Source of the DNA: Miscanthus floridulus
Lineage: Eukaryota; Streptophyta; Magnoliopsida; Poales; Poaceae
Length of the DNA: 64,000 nt
Reading direction: 5' to 3'
NCBI RefSeq assembly: GCF_019320115.1
Contig: NC_089587.1
Location: forward strand, 80,769,957-80,833,956
Both the position numbers and the translations under genes were made by a program. Positions 10,544 through 22,070 of the stretch are shown piece by piece; within the stretch, counting starts at the first letter, position 1, and each line of letters starts with the position of its first letter. The notes under the pieces were generated by a model, which was not told the DNA's origin, did not search any database, and worked only from the letters and a program-made list of their open reading frames with translations.

Positions 10544-13500
10544 ATGGAGAACGCTGGACGACTAGAGGCGCTCAAGGAAAGAGGCTTCCGCGACGCAGAA
10601 ACACCAAATGGGGGTCACTCATCTTCGTACCTGCAACACCGACACTCAAGAAGGTTAGCATCAAGCACTCCCTTCTATATTCATTCTGTTTTCTTTTTCT
10701 TTTTCTTCAGCAAGCATCATGTCGATAGGCCCTTCAAGCATTGTCAGCATATATTCTGTTTTTTTCTATTCTTTTTTTCAGCAAAAGTGACCATATATTC
10801 TTTCTACAAAATGCAGCTCTAGTGGTTTCCATTGACCTTTTTTTTCACCCCCTTGGTGTTACCGTTTTATCCTTATTTGATTGCACAAAATTAAAGTGAG
10901 CAGCATGGGGGTTTTCTTATTTCCACTCTCTACAAAAATAAACGTTTTTTTTTGTGCAATGGACCCACTTCAAGTGTTTCCTTCTGTTACTGTGCTCTGT
11001 CATTGTCTTCAGCAGATAACTTCAATTCAGGTGATATGTACTGCGAGTAATACTGAAAGTTTCTGTTCTAGGCTTCTTGCAGCCAGAGCGCTCTTCCATT
11101 TTCTGTCAGTGAACAATAAGAATCCAGAATAGCAATATAGACAGTTCAGTTGTACTCCCAAAATCATTTTCCAGCACCGTAGAGTAATCCCCCCACCTCC
11201 TCCCCTCCCCGCACACCCCCCGCCCCCCCGCCCCCCCCCCCCCCCCCCCCCCCCCCCTCTTCCCGGTGACATAAAAAAAAATCATCTGTTTGCTACTATG
11301 TTTCTGGTGCCCTTTGACTGAAAAAGAAAGGATCGATCCATCTCTGTCTGCAAAGTTATTCAGTTTCAGTAGCCTGCCTACCCAAGCTTTCAATTACACT
11401 GCAATTCTATGATTCGGTGTCTTTCTAACCTTAGTCAATCGTTGTATTTTCAGTGCTATGAGCACGTCTGTAAATGTTCCTGATGTGTCACCACGACTCT
11501 CCGATCACATACCTGTGGGTAATCTAATTTGTCTTTGGTTCTTGCTCATACTTGTCCTGTTCGTCAAACAGTACATGAAAAGATTTCTCCAGCTGATATA
11601 TTCTTGCTGAAGTTTGCCTTTGCCACACCATTTCATGATTGTACAGGCAGTCAATCGCAGCAAGATGGCCAACAGAAGATATTCACTCAACCTCCCTGAA
11701 CAATTGCCCGAGCATCGCATCATCACAACTGCAGAGAGAGCTGAAAGAAGTATTTCAAAGGTTAGTTCTGGACACTTAGCAAATTAGTTCATGATCTCGA
11801 GGGCCTAGTTGTTTCCAAAAGCTGAATAAAAGCTGTTACAATGCAGGTCTTCCGTCCATACTTTATGAATCACGTTCCTGTTCTTAATAGTTTAGTATAT
11901 CTATCCCTGATGCCAACAGAATGATGCTTTGTCATATCTAGGGAGAAGTGACAAAAGTCATGAGTTATCATTATGCTTCTTTTTTTCTTAATGATGTACT
12001 ACTAGTACGTGCTATAGTCAGGAACTGTGTCTCAATTCCAAAGTTTGAACAGCAATTAACAAGAAAGAGAGAGAGAATAGTACAGATTCAAGTACGAATT
12101 AATTATGCCTTTTATTTATTGATTCCTGATTTTGTTTTGAATGCAGTCAGTTGCAGATTTGGCCTGGGAGATAGCTGTCCTTGAGGAGGAAGTTGTTCGC
12201 AAGGAACTGCACCTGCTGTCCTTGTACAGAGCAGCATTCGATCAGTACCTCGGTGTCTCTCCTCGTGCGTCCGCTCAGGTACAAAACTTGTGGAACACAT
12301 CAATGTTCAGATGTCATGCTGCATGCTAACGAAACAGTTATGTTATGATCAAATCAGGTGGAGCAGGAATCGCACCGTCAACACAGCAAAAGGACTACTG
12401 ACGAAGGCACCCTTCGCCTGAAAAACATCAAGGAGTCTGCATCCTACAACCTGCCAACACTCTCAGATTCTAAACGTGTATGAACAGCATCTCTTATCTT
12501 CGACCCATCTTTCCAGTATTTACCATCCACTTAGAAAGATCCCACAAACGACACCCCATGCCCTTTTAGCTCTGTTTTTAGTAGCTGGTTCTTCACAACA
12601 GAACAGAAAGCATCTGACACAATTCTGATGTTGCTGAAGCATACACAGGAGCTGTCAAGATCATCTTCAGGGCGGTCTAGCCTTGCCAACTTCTTGAGCG
12701 CTTCGATCGCTGAATATGTGCCCGAGATCTCGTGCAAGCTTTCAGAGGACATACTAAGGTGCATTTCTGCTGTCTACTGCAAACTTGCAAGCAGGCCATT
12801 ACAAGAGGCGAATTCTGAGACGGCATCCACACCTTCTTTCTCATCTGCATCGAGTTCTTTTTCTCTCAAGTACCCGGTCGATGGTTGGAGCCCTCGATGC
12901 TATTACAATGCCGATGCAACCTCAGATATATATACTTCATCTGATGGGAATAATGGGCAGTACAGTGGGATGATAATTTTCCCAAAGATACATATAGATG
13001 AAGACAAATTTGATTATGCCTCTAAAATGCTCGATACTATCAGGTAAGCAACCATGCAAAAAAGATTAGAACATAGGAAGGGGGAAATGCTTGATTTATA
13101 GGTGGTATCTTGTATCCCAGATCGCTGATAAAACGGCTGGAGAAGATTGATCCTACAAAGATGGCACATGAAGAGCAACTCTGTTTCTGGATTAACATCC
13201 ACAATGCTTTGGTTATGCATGTAAGTTCAATATTGTTAACAACTGACAACTTAAAGAATATTCAACTTTAGCCTCAGCATGACGCATAACTAACTACCCT
13301 TCTGAAATATTGCAGGCTTTCATGGCCTATGGATTACAGGAAAAACGAATGAAAAGCACTGACTTGATTTTGAAGGTATAGTTACCATACTTTTAACAAA
13401 TAGTCATTTAATAGTCACACGGGAATCACGTATGAATTTCTCTGACAGTGTTGAGCAATTTGTTCCAGGCTGCATATAATGTGGGTGGACATTCAGTAAA

Positions 13501-14166
13501 TTCCCAAATTATTCAGAACTCAATTCTAGGATGTCAATCCCACCACCCTTCACTGGTATAGCACTTGTCTATATAGAAATCAGCAGTCAGGATTTAAACA
13601 AACGAAAAAAAAAAAGTTTCGCATCTAATCACTAACATATTGATGGGCATGAAATTACAGTGGGTTCGCACACTATTTACACCAATGAAAAAATCAGGGA
13701 GCTCCATACATCCATATGTGCTTCGTTATTCAGAGCCAATTGCTCACTTTGCTCTTTCGACCGGAGCATTTTCAGATCCACCTGTAAGTTCCACAGCTCT
13801 TGCTAGTTTTCCAACATTCCAACCATATGTTTCTTGAGTTATAGTTATTGTTAATGATCTATGCAGGTAAGGCTGTACACAGCCAAGAAATTATACCATC
13901 AACTGGAGCAAGCCAGAATCGAGTTCATTCAAGCAAATGTTATGGTCCGGAAGCAGACCATCTTCCTACCCAAAGTTCTCCACTTCTATGCAAAGGATGC
14001 TTCCCTAGAGTTGCCTGACCTTGTTGACATAGTATGCGAGAGCATGCCTGAGCTACAGCAAAAAGAGATCAGACAATATCTTAGGAGGAGGATTGACAAG
14101 TGTGTCGAGTGGTTGCCCTACAAATCTTCTTTCAGATACACTGTGCACAGGAGTTTGGCTGAGTAG
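10544..14166 (+). CDS. DUF547 protein with MIP1-type leucine zipper
   Basis: My exon model is 10544-10653, 11454-11514, 11647-11760, 12147-12278, 12358-12477, 12607-13043, 13121-13220, 13316-13375, 13469-13555, 13661-13783 and 13867-14166. It sums to 1644 bases, 547 residues plus stop, with all phases matching. Exon 4 (residues 96-139) encodes a helix beginning SVADLAWEIAVLEEEVV, the leucine-zipper segment of MIP1-type proteins. From about residue 320 comes the DUF547 domain with FWINIHNALVMH (about 346-358), AAYNVGGHSVN and HPYVLRYSEPIAHFALSTG. These plant proteins are of largely unknown function. Two borders are uncertain: exon 2/3 could instead be 11518 joined to 11651, and exon 5/6 could be 12475 joined to 12602; both alternatives keep frame. 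The gene is tail to tail with the mTERF gene. Confidence 0.88.
11231..11257 (+). repeat. 27-base poly-C tract in intron 1
   Basis: An uninterrupted run of 27 C follows further C-rich sequence (11195-11230) in intron 1 of the DUF547 gene. Reverse-strand open frames over it are Gly-rich artefacts. Such tracts are unstable and prone to sequencing error, so the length may be wrong. Confidence 0.9.
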
Positions 14167-14586
14167 GCACTCTTTTCCTCTATATATGTGCTTGTATGTA
14201 AGTGAGGAGCCAAGATTCTAAGAACAATCTGTTGGTGCATGTGTAAAACTGTAAATAGGTAATTGTGATAGTTCTTTCTTAGAGAGGAAAATTATAGCTT
14301 ATCTTAAATCCAGTTTGTGCTTTACCACACTACTGCGAATTTGTGGATTTCAGTTGAGTGTACCGACAGAAGGAAACCACATGCTTTCATTTTGCTTGCT
14401 CTCAGAAAAAATATAGAGATTATATATACTCAAGGTCAAGGATACCAGTTGAAACTTGAAAGAGGACCTTGCATTATCAATTATCATTGCCCAAATATTC
14501 AAGAACAATACAACCTGATGGTACAAACAAAAAGATTCACCTGAGAATAAAACATACTACATTGGAACTAGAGACAAGATGAGTAC
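14167..14586. other. Convergent intergenic spacer (both 3' UTRs)
   Basis: Only 420 bases separate the stop of the DUF547 gene from the stop of the minus-strand mTERF gene. The two 3' UTRs must lie here and may overlap. No other feature is visible. Confidence 0.6.
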
Positions 14587-15591
14587 CTAAACTGCAGTAA
14601 CCAAACCGAATTTCATGGCAAACTTCTTCTGGTTACAGTCTAGCATCTCGCTGAGACTGCAACTCGAGTTCATCTGCTTGAGCACCTTGTGACGGTACTC
14701 CAGGCTCCTCTTGAGGCCATGGCGAAAGAACTGGGGATAATCTACCACCTCGCCCATGTCCCGTCCCATTTCCTCGACCAGGAACTTCATCCTTGGCTCC
14801 AGGCAATGTTTGATGCTCTTGATGAGAACAGGAGGGTATCCAGCTACCAATGCCGTAACCTGATTCCTGCTGAATCCACAGCTCTGCAGGAACGCTAAAT
14901 TGGGCCACAGAATCTTATCCACATCTCGCGACAATATATCCGGGAAGCTCATGATCAGCCTTTTGAGATCTGCCCCCTGTAGCCCGACTGCCAACTTGAG
15001 GAACTCGGCAGTGGGACGCAGCCGCTTGTCGACACTGTACCCCATGATATACGGCTCCTTGGTGAGGATCTTGCCGATCATGCCTTCCTTGTCGATGCCG
15101 AGGCTGACAAGGAAGTCGACGGTCTGCGAGAACTTGGCCTCGATGCTGTAGCTGATGAGGCGCGGGTTGACCATGAGCAGTTTGGCGAGCTGCTTCTCGG
15201 AGACGCCGAGCGTCTGGAAGAAGGCGAGGAGCGGGCAGAGCTTCTCCTCGACGCTGTGGAACAGTATCTGGGGGAACTTGGCGATGGCCTGCGCCACCTC
15301 CCCGGGCCTGGCCTGCAGCGTGGCGAGGCACTGCACCGTGGGCACGAGCTTGCCGTCCACGGACAGGGTCAGCACCTTGGGGCACTTGGCCACCACGTGC
15401 CGCAGCTTCCGGCGCTCCATCTTGACGCACGTCAGGAGGTAGTCCCAGACGCCCGAGGCCTCGCCGGCGTCGAGGCTGTGCAGGTTCCTGCACCGCCTGG
15501 ACATGCGCGCCACGGCGTCGTCGTCGAACCCGTTCTCCCGCAGCCAATGCGTCAGGCTCTTCCCGCTGCCATCGCTGACGCCGCTGGCCAT
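14587..15591 (-). CDS. MTERF6: mTERF family protein (mTERF6/PDE191-like)
   Basis: A single-exon coding region of 334 residues. It shows the tandem mTERF helical repeats, each with a conserved proline in an FP/YP/NP-type turn: KCPKVLTLSVD, KFPQILFHSVE, VNPRLISYSIE, KEPYIMGYSVD, SFPDILSRDVD and GYPPVLIKSI. The end, EMLDCNQKKFAMKFG, and the total length agree with Arabidopsis mTERF6 (At4g38160) as I remember it. mTERF proteins bind nucleic acid in plastids or mitochondria and act in organelle transcription termination or RNA maturation. The ATG at 15591 starts MASGVSDGSGKS, which does not look like a transit peptide; an upstream exon may add one (see 15606-15922). Several GGCCCA site II-type motifs lie upstream. 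Family is confident; the orthology is an inference. Confidence 0.88.
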   Translation of the reverse strand: MASGVSDGSGKSLTHWLRENGFDDDAVARMSRRCRNLHSLDAGEASGVWDYLLTCVKMERRKLRHVVAKCPKVLTLSVDGKLVPTVQCLATLQARPGEVAQAIAKFPQILFHSVEEKLCPLLAFFQTLGVSEKQLAKLLMVNPRLISYSIEAKFSQTVDFLVSLGIDKEGMIGKILTKEPYIMGYSVDKRLRPTAEFLKLAVGLQGADLKRLIMSFPDILSRDVDKILWPNLAFLQSCGFSRNQVTALVAGYPPVLIKSIKHCLEPRMKFLVEEMGRDMGEVVDYPQFFRHGLKRSLEYRHKVLKQMNSSCSLSEMLDCNQKKFAMKFGLVTAV

Positions 15592-15605
15592 CGCGACCTT
15601 CTCCC

Positions 15606-15922
15606 CCTGTCGAAAGACCGAAACTCTGTCTGAGATTCAGACGCCACACGATGGCATGGCGCAATAAAGAAACGAGAGAGGTGAATCGTCGAACAACACG
15701 CGCGCGCGCATGAGAGTGGTAGCCTACAACATCAGCGGCAGGAATTCTGCGCGCAGAATTGGGAACGAGATGCAGCACGTACGCAATGGGTTGACAAAGG
15801 AAACAACAGAAATCACCTTGGTCTTGCACCAGGCCGGTGGCAGAGAGAAGATGAGGGATGCGGACGCGTAGCCGAGGAAGGAGGGGAGGATCCGAAGGAT
15901 AAGAGAAGATGAAGAGTGGCAT
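15606..15922 (-). other. 5' exon and intron of the mTERF gene
   Basis: On the minus strand an acceptor (TCGACAG) lies at 15607, 15 bases before the ATG at 15591. A donor (CCAAG|GTGATT) is at 15817, giving an intron of 15607-15816. The upstream exon holds an ATG at 15922 followed by MPLFIFSYPSDPPLLPRLRV. With the 15817 donor this upstream frame is out of phase with the mTERF frame. With an alternative donor 13 bases earlier (CCTG|GTGCAAG) it would join in frame and add an Arg-containing leader. Confidence 0.6.
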
Positions 15923-15960
15923 CAGCTAAACTGACGCTGCTTATCTGTTGCATTGCGTCC

Positions 15961-15975
15961 TTTTTTTTTTTTTTT
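15961..15975. repeat. Poly-T tract (15 T)
   Basis: A run of 15 T, read as poly-A on the minus strand, lies just upstream of the mTERF 5' exon. It may be the tail of a retrocopy or a simple homopolymer; nothing else supports an insertion. Confidence 0.8.
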
Positions 15976-16015
15976 GAGCAACTACCCCAACCAACCAGAA
16001 GCTGCACATCCTCAA

Positions 16016-16059
16016 GGCCCAATGGCAAAATAGGCCCGTAAGAACCATGGGCTGGCCCA
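16016..16059 (-). promoter_or_regulatory. Cluster of site II (TGGGCC-type) motifs
   Basis: GGCCCA at 16016-16021, GGCCC at 16033-16037, TGGGCT at 16048-16053 and GGCCCA at 16054-16059 stand within 44 bases, about 100 bases upstream of the mTERF 5' exon. Site II elements (TGGGCY) bound by TCP factors are known from promoters of nuclear genes for organelle and ribosomal proteins, which fits the target gene. The function is an inference. Confidence 0.5.
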
Positions 16060-16294
16060 TGGCTACTGCTATGCAAAGTGCTCACCTAGCGCAATCGAAA
16101 TGCCTCCCCTAAAAAAAATGGTTGCTCAATCCAATGGGATAATCTTGTTCAACAATTGTAATCACATAAACAAAAGAAATGTGAGCTGAACAACCTTCCT
16201 CTTTTCTTATTTTTACTTTTTATACTATCTTTCTAGTGGTTACATAACCTTCTATGGTCAAACACCCCAAGATAGATAAGAGCAAATATAGTAA

Positions 16295-16525
16295 GGGCTC
16301 ATTTGATGTGGCTATTGGAGCCTCCGACTTCTCTACTATAGTAGTAGGAGCCGGTGAAGCTCCCAATAACGGCTTCATTGCTCCTAAATTATTAGTTATT
16401 CTAACTTTATTGGAAAGTCAAAAGATCTCAAGTTTGATCAAAATTATAGAGAGGATTATAAAGATTTATGACATCAAATAGGTATATTATGATAATATAA
16501 TTAATGAAAAATCTAATGATACTAC
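16295..16525. mobile_element. Left part of a MITE split by the gypsy insertion
   Basis: The left end GGGCTCATTTGATGTGG is preceded by TAA (16292-16294). Its partner end, CCAAACAGACCC followed by TAA, is at 45383-45397. From about 16400 the sequence is AT-rich and pairs with the right part at 45190-45310 (ATCTAATGATACTA against TTTGGTATCATAA), as in a Stowaway-like hairpin lying inside the outer MITE. The LTR element begins at 16526, so this is its insertion flank. A copy of 16303-16525 occurs again at 43758-43979. Confidence 0.75.
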
Positions 16526-17647
16526 TGTCGGTGTTTCGAGTTACCACCGACGAGTAAATTTCTAATATTACGCGTCTGGCTCAGATGGTGTGCTTAGGGG
16601 ACACGATGTTTATACTGGTTCGGGCAAAAAGTCCCTACGTCCAGTTCATCACTACTGCTCATGTTACTAGCACTGAAAGTTTGTAGTATGGGTTACAAAT
16701 AGGCGAGAAAGGAAAAGGATCCCAAGTCACTAGTGGAAAGAGTGAACGGGTGCTGAGAGCTCGATCGCTGCTCGACCGTGTGTTCGTGTCGTGTTCTTGT
16801 GTATTTATCTTGTGTTTTGATCGGTTCGGGATGATTCGATCGGCCCCCTTCAGGGGACGCCCTGTTTTCCCTTTTATAGGCCAAGAGAATGCACGGGTTA
16901 CAACGGAGGAAAATGAGAAGAATGAGAGAGAAAGCGAGGAAAGCTTCCACGATCGCCGGGTCCTTCTTCTCCTTCATGCGGGTCTCACCGACCCTGTAGA
17001 TGTCAACAGGAACAGCTCCACATCGTGGCCCTGTCCGTCACTGGTGCCACGTGCAGGCGTCGTCTGCCGATCATGGCGTTCCATCCTATCTTGGCGGACG
17101 TCGTGGTGAACTGACGTGCCTATCACCGTTCGTATGAGGGTTAGGTGGAACAGCACCAGCACGCCGGACGCTGTTCTTGATGTGAACCCTCTGGTATGGC
17201 TCGTCATGGCCACAGGTTACATCGAGGTGTGCCAGTCTCTTTCCTGATGTCATGGTCTTGACCCAGGCCCATACGCCTGTACCTAGAGTCGTTGGCGGTG
17301 ATATGGGTGGTTGAGCGAGACGGAGCCTGCACCCACGGGGTTGGGCGAGGCGGAACCCACCCCCAGAGGTCGGGCGAGGCGGAGATCGTGGCCTCGGGGT
17401 CGAGCAAGGTGGAGATCGCGACCTCGAGGTCGGGCGAGGTAGAGCCCGCCCCCAGAGGTCAGACGAGGTGGAGCCTACGGCCTCGGGGTCGGGCGAGGTA
17501 GGGCCCTTCCTCAGAGGTCGGGCGAGGCGGAGCCCGCGTGCCTGGTGGTCGGTTGGAGCTATAGTTGTGCTCTTGACTGCTCGGATGAATCAATATTGAT
17601 GACCATTAGTTCCTTCTCTTCGGGTACCCTAGTATTGGTCCCCGACA
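16526..17647 (-). repeat. Left LTR of the gypsy element (its 3' LTR)
   Basis: This LTR runs from TGTCGGTGTTTCGAG (16526) to GGTCCCCGACA (17647), 1122 bases. It contains a minisatellite (about 17320-17545) of GGTCGGGCGAGGCGGAG units. On the minus strand it starts TGTCGGGGACC. The sequence just outside it, GGCTCAGAGACTAC on the minus strand, is a plausible polypurine-tract region for a minus-oriented element. Confidence 0.85.
17320..17545. repeat. GGTCGGGCGAGGCGGAG minisatellite in left LTR
   Basis: About seven to eight degenerate copies of a unit of roughly 30 bases, built on GGTCGGGCGAGGCGGAG plus a spacer such as CCCGCCCCCAGA. The matching array in the right LTR (44770-45085) has more units, which accounts for most of the length difference between the LTRs. 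Confidence 0.8.
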
Positions 17648-18560
17648 GTAGTCTCTGAGCCTGCAGAGGAGTAGAATACTCCTTCGGAGGCTTTTCCAAA
17701 TGGGAGGACCCTGAGGGCCTTGGCCTTCTTTTGTCGCCCACGGCGTGACCTGGGGACGGTGATTCCCTTTCATCGAGATCAGACCCCTCGGGGGTATAGC
17801 CGTGAGATTAGGTGGGTCAGAAAAGGTCTTTCCTAATTTTGACCCCTATGGGGGTCTGCCGTTCTAAGACTGCACGTTCGGTCTTTGTGTGAGTCCAACT
17901 TTCCTTGAGCCCTCGCCCGTAGCAAGGGTCCAGTCGAGGATCGGCTCATCTTTGCGATTGTCTTCCCTCAAGCGTTTTTTTCGATAAAAATGGAGGGGTC
18001 GAGCTGTGTCATGATTTTTCTCTATGGACGAATTATGTTGCTCAGTGAGCTATTAATGGGCTAGTCCGAGTGCCGAGAGCTCTTTGCCTTTCTTCGAGGA
18101 AAAACCATGGATTGTATCTGGCCAAGACTTGAACATGGGCCGAGATGCCCGTGACGCTTGTGCGCCCGGGTTCTGGCTGCTAGCGGGCCCATCCCTTTCC
18201 ATCCCTCACTCTAAAGGTGCTCAGAGCAGTTTGTCGAACCCATCGATGGGCCAACCTTCGAACTCCTAGGCATAGACGGGTTGTAGGAGGGTTTTCAGCT
18301 CTATATCCCTTTTACTTGTGACGGGTCGTGGCCCGTTCAGGGAGGCAAAATGTTTGGCGTGTTTTCTAAGGGGACAGCTATAGGTTGTGTGCGCACGCCC
18401 CGCGACGAGTCAAGGTGATAGGTCATGGCAGGCGTGGAGATCTAGGTGGACGGTTGGTTTCCTCGCACTCGTCACCCCTATAAAACAAAAGGGCTAGCCC
18501 TCCATGTTTCATACGCACGCCTACATCCCTACCTCCGCAGCCACGCCATTGTCGCCAACA
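17648..18560. other. 3' non-coding part of the gypsy element
   Basis: This is element-internal sequence between the antisense ORF and the left LTR. It has repeated GACCCCTCGGGGG-like words and no supported gene. Confidence 0.5.
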
Positions 18561-18624
18561 CTTAGGTTTCCTGCCTCCGCATCTCCACCACCGTTGAGCC
18601 CACATCCATCTGCCCCCACCTCTA

Positions 18625-21600
18625 ATGGATCCGTGGTGCCATTTCGACATCACCTTCCAGCGCATCGAGGGCCTCATCCATCACGGTCTTCTCTACACGT
18701 GGACCTCGACCAAGGAGTGGTTGCTGCCCAGCAATGAGGATTTGCCATCACCGCTCGATGGCTACGTGGTGTCGTTCGCCCACTTCCACGAGCATGGGCT
18801 CACGACCCCACCCACAAATTCCTTTGGGGGCTGCTGCACTACTACAAGATTGAGCTACAACATCTCAATCCCAATGGGATCCAGCACATGGCGGTGTTCG
18901 TCGCGCTATGCAAGGGATTCTTGGGGATTAACCCCACTTTGACTTGTGGAGGCATTTCTTCACCGTCAACCTCTAGAAGAAGAGGGAGAAAAGCGGCAGG
19001 CAGGAGCTGCACATGCCGATGGGGTGCGTCGGCATCCAACTTTGGAACAATCGGGTCACACGAGTACCCGTCCATGCGGCTCTCGATGTCTAACAAGGGG
19101 TGGCACTCATAGTGGTTCTACCTCAAGAATGACGCCGCTGCCCCTCTGCCGGAGTTCACCGGGCGCCTGATCGAAGAGGCCTCAGAGCAGTGGGGGAAGT
19201 TAGGCATCCCGGAAAAGGATAAGAAGATCTGAGACCACATCGCCGCCATCCACATCCTAAAGGAGAATGGCCTGAAGGGGTCAGGCATCATCAGGGATTA
19301 CCATGCAAGGAGGGTGGCACCGTTGATCGAGGCTTACCACGCAAGGAGGGTGGCACTGAGGGAATGCTCCCTAACTCTGAGATCACACAATACATCAAGG
19401 AGGCAATGGAGCCTTTGTGGGATGACATGGGTGCTGCCCTCAACTTCATCTACCCGGTGTCGGGGCATCCTCCGATGCGGCCAGAGCCAGGCTACATTGT
19501 CTTTGTAAGTTTCCCTTTCTCTTGCCTTCTCTTCAATTGATTTCCTAACCCCGTGATACTAATTTTAAGAGGGGCAAGACCAGTTGAGGGACCTCATCCT
19601 CATGGATCACCCAGCACCGTTGCCAAGGGATTTGGCCATGAGGACGGTGAATCACGCTGAGGGCGAGAGGCTAAGGAAGGCGAAGGAGGACAAGAAGAGG
19701 AAGAAGCAACAGAAGCTATAGGTGTATAAACAAGGGGAGGACACCGATGACAATGATGATGACGACGATGGTGATGATGACGAGGTGATGAAGGAAGAAA
19801 AATCAGTAGCCGACAATATCGAGTGGGACAACCTAGAGAACGAGGATGTGCTGATAGGTTTTGGTTCATCCTTGCAGGCATTGGGACCCTTCTCGTTCTA
19901 TGGTGGGGAGGGCATGTTAGGGGAGCTGGCAGGGGCAGGATGTACTGTCGACCTGCCCTAGGAGCCAATAGAGGTGGATGACTCTTCCATCATGCCTGAA
20001 GAGCCAAGGCGAACAGGGTGTTCCGCTAGTGTGCCCTAGGAGCTGCCAGGGGTGAGCCCCTCTGCCCAGGAGCAAGGGGTAGGCTCGAAACGGCCTTGTT
20101 CCAACGAGGTGGAGCAAAGGTCAGGGGGTTTGCCCCCTAAACACATCTATCGCCCGATGGCGCTGAGGTGAGTTATCAATTCCTCTGTTTTTCCTATTTT
20201 AGTCAGATTTTATTATGACATATGTTTTTTGTCCCTTGTAGCATTGGCAGGCTGTGGAATCCTTTAGCACTGGCGCCAAAGAAGAGCATCGCCCTCCAAT
20301 CGAGACGACAACCATTAGCTGGTGTTGTGCCCATTTTGGGTGGGAGCGGCGCCAGTGTGACCGTGTCATCAGTCGATCAGGAGCTGCCCACGGTGGCGCC
20401 TATGCCCTTGATGGGATAGGCGGATGCGGGCATTCAAGGGGTGCCTTCGGAGGTCACGGAGCAGCTGATGATGGCTGTGATACTACTACCGATGGCGGGA
20501 CAGATGGGGCTACCTACCACGCTCGTGGCACCGCTGTAGGTGGAGGTGGCAGCGACTGTGACAAGATGGGTCACAGCCGGCTACAACCGTGGGTTGTGCC
20601 ATCGGCGGCCCAAGCGACGGTGCCTGGCGTAGGCCGAATGGAGGGGTCGCTGTCGAGGGTCCCTGGGAGTCATGGTGCTTGGAGAGAGGTTGGCATCTAC
20701 ATCGCTGACCCCTTTTGTCGTCGGAGGGGGCATCCCAGCAGGGACGTCGCAGCAAGAGGGGTCTGCGGCGCTAGGAGCTGGCAAGGAGTCGTCCCTATCC
20801 CTAACGTCAGTGGGCAGCGGCTCGCCCACATGGGGCGAGCCCCTACTCTAGTGGCGGATCCACAGGATCCGGTGTCGATGCTTTTACCCTGGATGACGCT
20901 GCAGAGAGCATGGAGCAGGAGAGCCTTGACGTAGGGATCATGTCCGTGCTCGAGGCCCTAGAGCACACCGTGGGCGCATTGCATGACATCGTTGTTCCCT
21001 TCGGTCAGGTATTGCTTGGTCCTACTTCTTGCCCTTATCTTCCTTTATATACTTTTTGTATCCTGACCATTGTCTTTTTGTAGTCCCTTATAGCTCATAG
21101 CCAGGGGAAATCTCGGTTCCTTCGTCAATAGAAGGATACCTGGGACTGTCTCATCGAGGAGGCATAGCTACACGGGGATGTGATAGCTCAACTTGTTGCT
21201 GCCCAGCTGAGGGTGGCCGAGTTGACTCCCTTTACCGAGGAGGCAGCCAATCTTCAGTCATGGGTGGCTGAGGCCCGTCAAGATGCTGATGAGGACAAGA
21301 AGGCATTTGAGGCCCTATCGGTGAGGTCATAGAAGGATGGTGAAGAAGCCACTAGGGTCAGAAAGGAGGGAGATGAGTTGCTCCAGAAGGATGCCGAGAC
21401 CCGCCAGTGGATCCTTGACCTTTTGGGCGAGGTTGAGAAGGAAAGGGATCTAAAGCTAGTGGCCAAGGAGAAGCTCGTGGCCCTAGAGAAGAGGGCAAGC
21501 CTAGATGCCATGGCGGTCGCTCGGCTACGCAAGGAACGGGATGAGCTGCTCCAAACCACGAAGAGGCTCCGCTCGGAACATGGCGCGGCTCGCGAGGAGC

Positions 21601-22070
21601 GTGACCAGGCTTTTCGAGAGCGTGATCAGGCCTACCAAGAGCGCGACGACACACAGTAGAAGGTCGGCTCCCTCTAGGCCAAGCTCGAAAGCGCGATGAC
21701 CTACAAGCTGGAGGCCGAGAGCACTTCTGTTGGGCTCACTGTGGACCTCCCCAGGGTGAGGAGAAATCTTTAGGTGGAGTGTGACGAGCTCAGTATCCTG
21801 AGTGCTACCCTTAGAGTGGTCTACGATGACCTTGAGGTGGTGTGGTTAGAGGGGACTAGCTTGCTCGTGGCTTGTGCCATCGAGATCATGGCTTGGGTGC
21901 GCCAGGTCGAGAGGAGTGCCCTCTGTGCTGAGGTCAATCAGTCCTTTGTGATTGCTCATTCTTATTATGGGGACAACATCGATTTGAAGGCGATGAGTCA
22001 TGGCTATGCGCCCGGTTATGAAGTCCATGAGCTAGAGGAGATGGAAACGGCAATGGCTCCCCTTTCGTAG
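18625..22070 (+). pseudogene. Antisense ORF of Tat element (Transposase_28-like), broken
   Basis: A decayed gene on the strand opposite gag-pol. It begins MDPWCHFDITFQRIEGL, with DGYVVSFAHFHEHG at about residues 46-60, the style of the 'putative gypsy type transposon' (Transposase_28) domain. Frameshifts and stops follow, then MEPLWDDMGAALNFIYPVSGHPPMRPEPGYIVF-like blocks (19410-19505). After an intron-like gap come an acidic stretch (about 19735-19790) and a Pro/Ala-rich middle. The last part (21180-22070) is a long charged coiled coil with repeats such as REERDQAFRERDQAYQERDD and a C-terminal QSFVIAHSYYGDNIDLKAMSHGYAPGY. This matches the antisense gene carried by Grande-type elements; its role is unknown. 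It is not functional here. The quoted fragments come from separate frames. Confidence 0.7.

Noticed and set aside
11027..11393. Gly-rich minus-strand frames across the poly-C tract
   Set aside because: The glycines come from the homopolymer. The region is an intron of the DUF547 gene on the other strand.
14915..15922. 335-codon frame overlapping the mTERF gene on the same strand
   Set aside because: It is a shifted frame of the mTERF exon (Arg/Gly/Ala-rich) and ignores the 5' intron. The mTERF frame has the conserved repeats.
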